A stretch of DNA of 64,000 bases from Frankia alni ACN14a (lineage in GTDB: Bacteria; Actinomycetota; Actinomycetes; Frankiales; Frankiaceae): positions 4,520,962-4,584,961 of the forward strand of contig NC_008278.1 in assembly GCF_000058485.1 (NCBI RefSeq), read 5' to 3'. The notes beneath the pieces are model-generated. The model ran no database searches, was not told the DNA's origin, and was given only the letters and a program-made list of their open reading frames with translations. The position numbers and the translations under genes are program-made. Shown in pieces: positions 58,662 through 64,000 of this stretch; position 1 is the stretch's first letter; every line of letters starts with the position of its first letter.

Positions 58662-59756
58662 ATGGGTGCGGTGCGGGCGATCAGGGTCGCGGCGGCAGCG
58701 ACGGTGATGGCGGCGGCGACAGTGACCGGCGCCGTCCTGTCGTCCGGAGTGGCGGTGGCTGCCGCACCCGCTGCCGGGCCCGTACGGCCGGTCGATCTGG
58801 GCGCCCTGCCGGGCATCACCCACAACGGCGCCACCTCGATCAACAACCGCGGTGACGTCGTCGGCTCCGGCTACAGCAGTCCGTACGACAGCCACGGATT
58901 CCGCTGGTCGCGGGGGGTCCTCACCGCCCTGCCCGACACCGCGCGAGCACCCCTCCTGATCAACGACGCCGGGCAGATCGCCGGTGTCCTGCCGGGTCGC
59001 TTCACCTCGTCCGGCTTCGTGATCCGTCCCGACGGCGCCGTGGTCGATCCCGGGTTCACCCCGGTTGACCAGAACGAGCGCGGCCAGGTGGTCGGGACGG
59101 GTCCGGCCGGCGGGGGGACGCACGCGATGAGCTGGCGCGACGGCCGGACCGTCGATCTCGGCGCGCCCGCGGGCTACACCAGCCAGGCCATCGCGGTGAG
59201 CGACAACGGGTGGATTTTGGGTGAGCTGCAGCGCAAGGACCACCCCGACGACCAGTTCGCCCGCTGGTTGCGCGGCCGCTGGGTGCCGCTGCCCGGCCCG
59301 CACGGCCGCGCCGTCGACATCAACGACCGCGGGGACGTCGTCGGCTGGGCCACGACCCCGGCGGGCATCACCCACGCCACGCTGTGGCAGCGCGACCGCG
59401 CCATCGACCTGGGCCCCGAGGACGCGGCCCTCAGCCAGGCACTGGCCGTCAACAACGGCGGCCAGATCGTCGGCTCCACGTTCGATCCGGACACCGACGC
59501 CGGGCACGTCCTGCTCTGGGACCATGGCCGCCAGAGCGACCTGGGCACGTTCGGCGGCTCCTTCGCCCGGCCGCTCGCCCTCAACGACCGGGGCGACGTC
59601 GTCGTGCAGACCAGCACCGGAGCCTTCCGCTGGCGCCACGGCCGGACCGTGCGCCTCGACGGCTCCGCCGAACCGGCGGCGATCAACAACCTCGGTCAGG
59701 TCGTGGGCTCCGTGCTCCGGCCCGACGGCACGAGCCACGCCGCCCTGTGGAACTGA
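58662..59756 (+). CDS. Secreted HAF-repeat protein
   Basis: A 364-residue exported protein. The signal peptide (VRAIRVAAAATVMAAATVTG) is followed by about seven repeats with the HAF/INNRGDVVG pattern: SINNRGDVVGSGYSSP, LINDAGQIAGVLPG, AVSDNGWILGEL, DINDRGDVVGWATTP, AVNNGGQIVGSTF, ALNDRGDVVVQTS and AINNLGQVVGSVLRPDG. Between them come AFRWRxGxxxDLG-type strands. This builds a beta-propeller-like fold seen in many secreted bacterial proteins; the ligand is unknown. ATG 58662 has GGGAGG five bases upstream. It reads away from the solute-binding relic. Confidence 0.88.
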   Translation: MGAVRAIRVAAAATVMAAATVTGAVLSSGVAVAAAPAAGPVRPVDLGALPGITHNGATSINNRGDVVGSGYSSPYDSHGFRWSRGVLTALPDTARAPLLINDAGQIAGVLPGRFTSSGFVIRPDGAVVDPGFTPVDQNERGQVVGTGPAGGGTHAMSWRDGRTVDLGAPAGYTSQAIAVSDNGWILGELQRKDHPDDQFARWLRGRWVPLPGPHGRAVDINDRGDVVGWATTPAGITHATLWQRDRAIDLGPEDAALSQALAVNNGGQIVGSTFDPDTDAGHVLLWDHGRQSDLGTFGGSFARPLALNDRGDVVVQTSTGAFRWRHGRTVRLDGSAEPAAINNLGQVVGSVLRPDGTSHAALWN

Positions 59757-60059
59757 CCGACCGGCGATCCGTAGGCAATCCGTTCGGGGAAGTACGCGTT
59801 CCGCCAGGTGGTCCGAATCAGTTGGGTTGCGTGCCGTCCGTCCAATTCTTCCAATAATCTCCAGCCATCTCCCTCGGGGTTCACCGAGAATCACGGAGAT
59901 CGCAGGGAGATCACACGCAAATCACCGTGTACTTGCCGCTCGAATTTTCCAACCATTTTTGCCGCGAACACGCCGACCACAATCCTTCCGGTCAGCACCA
60001 CGCGCCGCTAGCCTTTTCACTGCAAGGAGATGGTCAACAATCTCGATGACGGGAGAACC
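59757..60059 (+). other. AT-richer control region before the Trp/Arg-rich protein gene
   Basis: A 300-bp stretch visibly lower in GC than its neighbours, with no coding frame. It contains two ggagatc motifs (around 59897 and 59908) flanked by cacgg/ccgtg arms and an AT-rich block (aattttccaaccatttttgcc). It probably carries the promoter of the downstream gene. Confidence 0.5.
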
Positions 60060-60410
60060 ATGGGAAGACCGCTGAAGGGGAAAGCTGCCGCCGCCGGCCT
60101 GTCCGCCGTGGCGGCGGTCTGCATGACGGTGGGGCCGCTGGCTTCGGGCGCCTGGGCCGGCGGACATGTTCCGCCGCCAGCCGTCAACCAGTGGCACGGC
60201 CCGGACCGCTGGGACTGGAACAGGAACAGGCCGGTTCAGAACTGGGACCGCCAGAACTGGGACCGTCAGAACTGGAACCGCCGGAACTGGTGGCGTCAGG
60301 ACCAGAGCCGTAGGGGCGGATGGTACCCGGACAGGTGGCACCCACAGCCAGGTCCGGGTTGGTACGGCCCGCGGGACCGGGATCAACGGCCGATCGTGAT
60401 CGTCCGATAG
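60060..60410 (+). CDS. Small secreted Trp/Asn/Arg-rich repeat protein
   Basis: A 116-residue exported protein: Lys-rich start (GRPLKGKAAAAG), hydrophobic signal, cleavage near AWAGG. The mature part is dominated by NWDRQ-type repeats (VQNWDRQNWDRQNWNRRNWW) from 15-bp DNA units, then WYPDRWHPQPGPGWYGPRDRD and the tail PIVIVR. The mature protein is extremely rich in Trp, Arg, Asn and Pro, with no Cys. No family recognised; possibilities are a cell-wall or polysaccharide-binding peptide. ATG 60060 has GGAG five bases upstream, better than ATG 60030, whose AAGGAG abuts it. Confidence 0.75.
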   Translation: MGRPLKGKAAAAGLSAVAAVCMTVGPLASGAWAGGHVPPPAVNQWHGPDRWDWNRNRPVQNWDRQNWDRQNWNRRNWWRQDQSRRGGWYPDRWHPQPGPGWYGPRDRDQRPIVIVR

Positions 60411-60475
60411 CGCGATAGCACGGAACATCGCCCGGCCGGCCGGCGCCTTTGCGTCGAATCGGCCGGGCGGGTGCC

Positions 60476-60546
60476 GGCAACACGGCCGGTGAAGGCAACA
60501 CGGCCGGTGAGAGCAGCCCGTCGGTGAGGGCAACACGGCCGGTGGA
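60476..60546. repeat. 18-bp tandem repeat after the Trp-rich protein gene
   Basis: Four units of about 18 bp (ggcaacacggccggtgag), the third degenerate. It lies in the gap between the convergent Trp-rich protein and folD genes. Confidence 0.9.
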
Positions 60547-60657
60547 AGGCGACCCGCGTCCGTCGGCATGATGTCCGGCCAGCCGAGGTGTTTTCGCGTT
60601 TCTCCGCCGACCCCGGGATCGCCGCGCCCGGCTTCGGACGACGACCCCCGACCTGCG

Positions 60658-61524
60658 TCAGACGAGGCTGCCCACCTCTGCGGCGGCCCGCGCGGCGAGC
60701 AGTGTGTTGCGCAGCAGCATGGCGATGGTCATCGGCCCGACGCCGCCGGGGACCGGGGTGAGCCGGCCGGCGACCTCGCGCACGGCGTCGAAGTCGACGT
60801 CGCCGCGCAGACCCTGCTCGGTGCGGTGCATGCCGACGTCGATGACGGTCGCTCCGGGCTTCACCGCGTCCGCTCCGATGATCGCCTGCTTCCCGGCTGC
60901 GACGACCAGCACGTCCGCGCCACGGCAGACGGCGGCCAGGTCCCGGGTGCGGGAGTGGCAGATCGTGACGGTCGCGTTGCGCCCGACCAGGAGCTGGGCG
61001 ACCGGGCGGCCGACCAGCTCGGACCGGCCTACGACGACGGTGGGAGCACCGCTGAGCTCCACGTCATAGGCGTCGAGCAGCTCGATGATCCCCGACGGCG
61101 TGCAGGGCCGCAGGCCGGGCAGGCCACGGGCTAGCAGGCCGACGCTGGCCGTCGTCAGGCCGTCGACGTCCTTCTCCGGGGGAATCCGGCCGACCAGGGC
61201 CGCGCCGTCGAGCCCCTCGGGAACGGGAAGCTGCAGCAGGATCCCGGAGACGGCCGGGTCCGCGGCGAGGGAGTCCAGCAACGCGGCGATCTCGTCCTGG
61301 GGGGTGTCGGCGGGCAGGTGCTGGTGCAGGTCCGCCATGCCCGCCTCGACGCAGGACCGACGCTTGCCGCCGATGTAGACCGCGGACGCCGGGTCGTCGC
61401 CCACCAGCACCGTCGCGAGGCCCGGCTGGCGGCCCGTGGCCGCGCGGAACTCGGCGACGTCCCGGGCCACGTCCGCCCGCACCCGGGCGGCAACGGCCTT
61501 ACCATCGATGATCACAGCGCTCAT
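60658..61524 (-). CDS. folD: Bifunctional methylenetetrahydrofolate dehydrogenase/cyclohydrolase FolD
   Basis: A 288-residue FolD. Signatures are VGDDPASAVYIGGKRRSCVEAG (with the catalytic Lys in YxxxK), GILLQLPVPEGLD, PPEKDVDGLTTASVG, PCTPSGIIELL, VVVGRSELVGRPVAQLLVG and the C-terminal TPVPGGVGPMTIAMLL. It interconverts 5,10-methylene- and 10-formyl-tetrahydrofolate using NADP, supplying one-carbon units for purine and formyl-Met synthesis. Full length for the family. ATG 61524 has GAAAGG six bases upstream. It is a housekeeping gene standing alone on the minus strand. Confidence 0.97.
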   Translation of the reverse strand: MSAVIIDGKAVAARVRADVARDVAEFRAATGRQPGLATVLVGDDPASAVYIGGKRRSCVEAGMADLHQHLPADTPQDEIAALLDSLAADPAVSGILLQLPVPEGLDGAALVGRIPPEKDVDGLTTASVGLLARGLPGLRPCTPSGIIELLDAYDVELSGAPTVVVGRSELVGRPVAQLLVGRNATVTICHSRTRDLAAVCRGADVLVVAAGKQAIIGADAVKPGATVIDVGMHRTEQGLRGDVDFDAVREVAGRLTPVPGGVGPMTIAMLLRNTLLAARAAAEVGSLV

Positions 61525-61680
61525 GTCGGCCTTTCGCCCTCACGTTGTCCGGTCGGATCCGCCGTCGCGACCCGGCTCGCCGCCCCGCCGCGCGCCGCGT
61601 CACGCGGCCGGCGTCGGCGACGGCCCGACCGAGCACGCTACGCCATCGCGGCCCGGCGTGACCTGCGGGCATCGCCGGCC

Positions 61681-61709
61681 ACCCGTCGAGAGGCCTAGCC
61701 TCGACGGGT
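61681..61709. promoter_or_regulatory. Inverted repeat over the methyltransferase start
   Basis: ACCCGTCGAG (61681-61690) is complementary to CTCGACGGGT (61700-61709), whose end overlaps the GTG start. A tagcct block just before the start resembles a -10 box, so the transcript may be leaderless with an operator on the promoter. Confidence 0.45.
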
Positions 61710-62523
61710 GGCGGAATCCGTGAGCTTCGATCGCATCGCCGACCGATACGACGCCACCCGGGGCGGTGAGGAGCGGGGCCGGCTCGTTGCCGAGGCGGTC
61801 GCCGCGCACCTGCCCGGGCGGCGGTTGCTGGAGATCGGTGTGGGCACGGGACTGATCTCGCACGCCTTCGCCGCGCGGGGCCGGTCGGTGGTCGGCGTCG
61901 ACCTGTCGGCCCGCATGCTCGCGCAGGCCCGTGGGCGGCTGCCCGGGCGGATCGTCCGCGCCGACGCGGCGGCCCTGCCGTTGCGCACCGCCACCGTGGA
62001 TGCCTGCCTCGCCGTGCACGTCCTGCATCTCGTCGGGGATCCCGATCGGGTCCTCGCCGAGGTCGCCCGGGTGCTGCGGCCCGGTGGTCGGCTCGCGGTC
62101 GTCGGCGCGGGGCAGCACGAGAGGCACAGCGACGTGACCGCCGTGCTGCGAGACCTCGACGAGGCGCTGCGAGCCGAACGACCCCGCCGAGACCGGCCGG
62201 AGCTCCTGCTGCCGGCCGCGCAGCGCAGCGGGCTGCGGCTGGTCGAGGAGTTCTCCTTCGCCCGGGAGGAGCGCGAGACGCTCACCCCGGCCGAGGCCCG
62301 CGCGCAGATCGAGAGCCGGGTGTGGTCGACCCTGTGGGACCTCTCGGATCGACAGTGGGCGACGATCGTCGAGCCGGCCGTGGCCGCGCTGCGCCGGCTG
62401 CCCGACCCCGACCGGCCTCGGCCCGGCGGCCGTAGTTTCCACGCGATGATCCTGCGACTCGCGGACGGCGGCGGCCGGACGGCGGAAGGCGGATCAGGTG
62501 CCGAGCGGGCCCGCGGACAGTGA
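61708..62523 (+). CDS. Class I SAM-dependent methyltransferase (UbiE/Methyltransf_11 type)
   Basis: A 271-residue methyltransferase. RIADRYDATRGGEE is the usual N-terminal motif, LLEIGVGTGLISHAF is motif I (SAM loop), VVGVDLSARML motif II with the ribose-binding Asp, IVRADAAALPLRTATVDACL the post-II region, and VLRPGGRLAVVG motif III. The C-terminal part is EAR...SRVWSTLWDLSDRQW. The substrate is unknown. GTG 61708 starts within a 10-bp inverted repeat and has no ribosome site upstream, which fits a leaderless mRNA. Its 3' end overlaps the convergent kinase-like gene by 30 bp. Confidence 0.9.
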   Translation: MAESVSFDRIADRYDATRGGEERGRLVAEAVAAHLPGRRLLEIGVGTGLISHAFAARGRSVVGVDLSARMLAQARGRLPGRIVRADAAALPLRTATVDACLAVHVLHLVGDPDRVLAEVARVLRPGGRLAVVGAGQHERHSDVTAVLRDLDEALRAERPRRDRPELLLPAAQRSGLRLVEEFSFAREERETLTPAEARAQIESRVWSTLWDLSDRQWATIVEPAVAALRRLPDPDRPRPGGRSFHAMILRLADGGGRTAEGGSGAERARGQ

Positions 62524-63063
62524 CCGCACCATCGGCAGGCTCGGGGCGGCCACCGCCCCGAGCCACAGCCGCACCTCCCGGGCGGTGCACAACCGCACCA
62601 CCCGGGCCGCGGCACCGTGCGTGTCGAGGGCCCGCAGCAGGCGGACCCGGCTGTCGCGCGGGTAGTTCCACAGCCAGCGCAGGAACGCCAGGTCCAGCTT
62701 CTCCGGGCACCCGGGGGCGGCGTCGGGACGGTTGCGCCCACGCCACCGGGCCCACCGGCGCAGTACCCGGGTGATCGTGATTCGCCGCGGCAGGTCGAGG
62801 AAGACGATGAGCTCGGCGGCGGGGATGCGCAGGTCCAGCGTGCCGCTGTAGTTGCCGTCCATCACCCACGCGGGCTTCGCGACGAGGCTGGCGACGATCG
62901 CGCGCCACTCGTCCACCGGCGTCGCCACCCAGCCGGGCCGCCAGAAGTGCCGGTCGAGGTGCACCGCCGGCAGGCCCGCCTGGCGCGCGAGCTCGCGGGC
63001 GAGGGTGCTCTTGCCGGCGCCGCCGCTACCGACGACGAGGACCCGCTGGACGTCGGAGGTCAT
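62494..63063 (-). CDS. P-loop adenylate-kinase-like (FlaR-type) protein
   Basis: A 189-residue P-loop NTPase related to adenylate kinases and DNA topology modulation protein FlaR. Walker A is VGSGGAGKSTLARELA, then HLDRHFWRPGWVATPVDEWR (substrate region), WVMDGNYSGTLDLRIPAAEL and VFLDLPRRITITRVLRR (Walker-B-like strand). The later LWNYPRDSRVRLLRAL is also typical. The family's real substrate is not established. ATG 63063 is used because conserved sequence (VQRVLVVGSGG) begins just after it; the ribosome site is weak. Confidence 0.85.
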   Translation of the reverse strand: MTSDVQRVLVVGSGGAGKSTLARELARQAGLPAVHLDRHFWRPGWVATPVDEWRAIVASLVAKPAWVMDGNYSGTLDLRIPAAELIVFLDLPRRITITRVLRRWARWRGRNRPDAAPGCPEKLDLAFLRWLWNYPRDSRVRLLRALDTHGAAARVVRLCTAREVRLWLGAVAAPSLPMVRSLSAGPLGT

Positions 63064-63243
63064 CGACGGCGGGCCCTGCCTGCCCGTCCCGAGCGCATTC
63101 ACGACGCCATTGTCCCACCGAGGCGATCGTTCCGCGTGCGGAACGTGCCGCTTCGACCCACCCGTGCCCACCCGGACGGCAGGGCCGCCGACGGTGCAGG
63201 AGAGGGAACCGGAGGTGGTCACGGTGAGTGCCGCCCGGACGGT

Positions 63244-64000
63244 TCAGCCGAGGCCGCGGGAATCCTGCTTGAGCGCCGTGTCGATGGTGAGGGCGGCGGC
63301 GACGACCATGCTGTGCAGCGGCTGCGGCAGCGGCCGGTGAAGCTGGACGACGTAGTTGTCGGCCGTGGTGAACATCGCCCGCGCGAGGCCCTCCCAGGTC
63401 TTGGTGACCCGGGCGACCTCGACGTCGTTCTGGTCGACGATCGAGAAGTTCCACGCCCGCCAGTTCTCGGCCTTGATCGCGCCGATCGTCGTGCCGCCCG
63501 CCTGCAGGTCGAACCGGATCTTGCCGAAGACGTTCTGCTGCGCGATGACGCCGAGCTCGGACCCGTCCGGCAACGAGACGATCACCTTGGACTTGAACAC
63601 CTTCGCCGGGCGGTGCAGGAGCAGCTGGACGGTACCGGCGGCGTCGCGGACCTCCAGGCGGTGGGAGAAGAACTGGTCCCACGAGGTGAGCACCCGGGCA
63701 GCCTTCTTCAGCGCGCTCTGGCCGACCTCGACGACCGAGCCGATCTGTTTGCCGCCCTGGTCGAAGACGGCGTACTCGTTGGTCACTTCAATGATCTTGG
63801 ACTTCTGGTTGACCACGAGCACGGGCTCGCTGAACAGCGTCCCCCCACCCGGGCCCGCCGGTTGCACCCCGGCCTGCTCCTGGACCTGCCGCTGCACCTG
63901 CTCGGCGCTGTGCTTCGTGTACACCGCGCCCGGCTGCACTCCCAGTGGCGCGCCCCACGCCTGCCCCGGAACGGCCGCGGCCTGGTCCTGCCCGTACTGG
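63244..64000 (-). CDS. LURP-one-related/scramblase-like protein (5' end outside window)
   Basis: About 252 residues are visible. A GTG at 63939 could start it, but the frame stays open to the right edge with Gln/Ala-rich sequence (QYGQDQAAAVPGQAWGAPLG) typical of the N-terminus of these proteins, so the true start is probably beyond 64000. The folded part is a tubby/LURP-one-like beta barrel: LFSEPVLVVNQKSKIIEV, YAVFDQGGKQIGSVVEVGQ, RLEVRDAAGTVQLLLHRPA, LPDGSELGVIAQQNVFGKIR, IGAIKAENWRAWNFSI. The C-terminus has LHSMVVAAALTIDTAL, a short hydrophobic helix that may contact membrane. Role unknown; similar proteins bind phosphoinositides or lipids. Confidence 0.8.
   Translation of the reverse strand, partial: QYGQDQAAAVPGQAWGAPLGVQPGAVYTKHSAEQVQRQVQEQAGVQPAGPGGGTLFSEPVLVVNQKSKIIEVTNEYAVFDQGGKQIGSVVEVGQSALKKAARVLTSWDQFFSHRLEVRDAAGTVQLLLHRPAKVFKSKVIVSLPDGSELGVIAQQNVFGKIRFDLQAGGTTIGAIKAENWRAWNFSIVDQNDVEVARVTKTWEGLARAMFTTADNYVVQLHRPLPQPLHSMVVAAALTIDTALKQDSRGLG

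Noticed and set aside
56660-58846. A 728-codon minus-strand frame as one solute-binding protein
   Set aside because: Only the middle third (about 57950-58560) is homologous; the rest is antisense to the TauD-like and HAF genes.
60476-60546. CRISPR-like repeat near folD
   Set aside because: Contiguous 18-bp units, no spacers, no cas genes.

Overview
This is a 64 kb piece of a GC-rich actinobacterial chromosome. The signs are frequent GTG and TTG starts, stop/start overlaps of the GTGA and ATGA type, Tat and lipoprotein signals, SARP, ECF and MarR regulators, a WS/DGAT-type acyltransferase and DUF1059-type small proteins. The style fits a filamentous soil or plant-associated actinomycete; a Frankia-like organism is my guess, but nothing in the window proves the genus. 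Many proteins carry short in-frame tandem repeats in linkers, which looks like a habit of this genome.

Layout. 1-15.0 kb (minus strand): a nonribosomal peptide synthetase (NRPS) operon reading off the left edge. It has a 35-codon leader ORF that looks like the first third of an MbtH protein, a C-A-T-E synthetase and a second synthetase (C-A-T-C-A-T-C-A...). A 19-bp match to an IdeR/DmdR iron box lies upstream, so an iron-regulated siderophore-type peptide is the leading hypothesis. 15.5-22.9 kb: a deaminase/reductase-domain protein, a secreted phosphodiesterase, two exported polysaccharide-deacetylase-family proteins, a YVTN beta-propeller protein, a VOC protein and a Uma2-type nuclease. 23.0-25.5 kb: a decaying Wadjet-type plasmid-defence cassette (jetD with an in-frame amber stop, jetC reduced to frameshifted pieces), then recD2. 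27.8-30.6 kb: a WS/DGAT-like acyltransferase, a frameshifted Fic remnant and an unknown protein.

30.6-37.7 kb: a three-gene unit made of a small Cys-motif protein, a four-helix membrane protein and a 1896-residue TPR-CHAT (caspase-like) protease. This is the best candidate here for an undescribed conflict or signalling system. 37.9-41.7 kb: a phosphorelay pair, a SARP transcription factor with a C-terminal receiver domain coupled to a BarA-like hybrid kinase ending in HPt. 41.9-46.4 kb: an NCS1 permease with aldehyde dehydrogenase, then a PD-(D/E)XK-like protein and a decayed fragment. 46.5-50.6 kb: MarR and ArsR regulators, an MFS transporter, a lipoprotein and a secreted Cys-repeat protein. 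50.7-55.1 kb: a P450, small DUF1059 and DUF6624 proteins, and an ECF sigma factor coupled to a DGPF protein. 55.4-60.4 kb: an old-yellow-enzyme reductase, a TauD-like protein whose iron-ligand Asp is Gly, a truncated solute-binding protein, a HAF-repeat protein and a Trp/Arg-rich secreted protein. 60.6-64 kb: folD, a methyltransferase, a P-loop kinase-like protein and a LURP-one-like protein cut by the right edge.

No rRNA, tRNA, CRISPR array, intact insertion sequence or replication origin was recognised.
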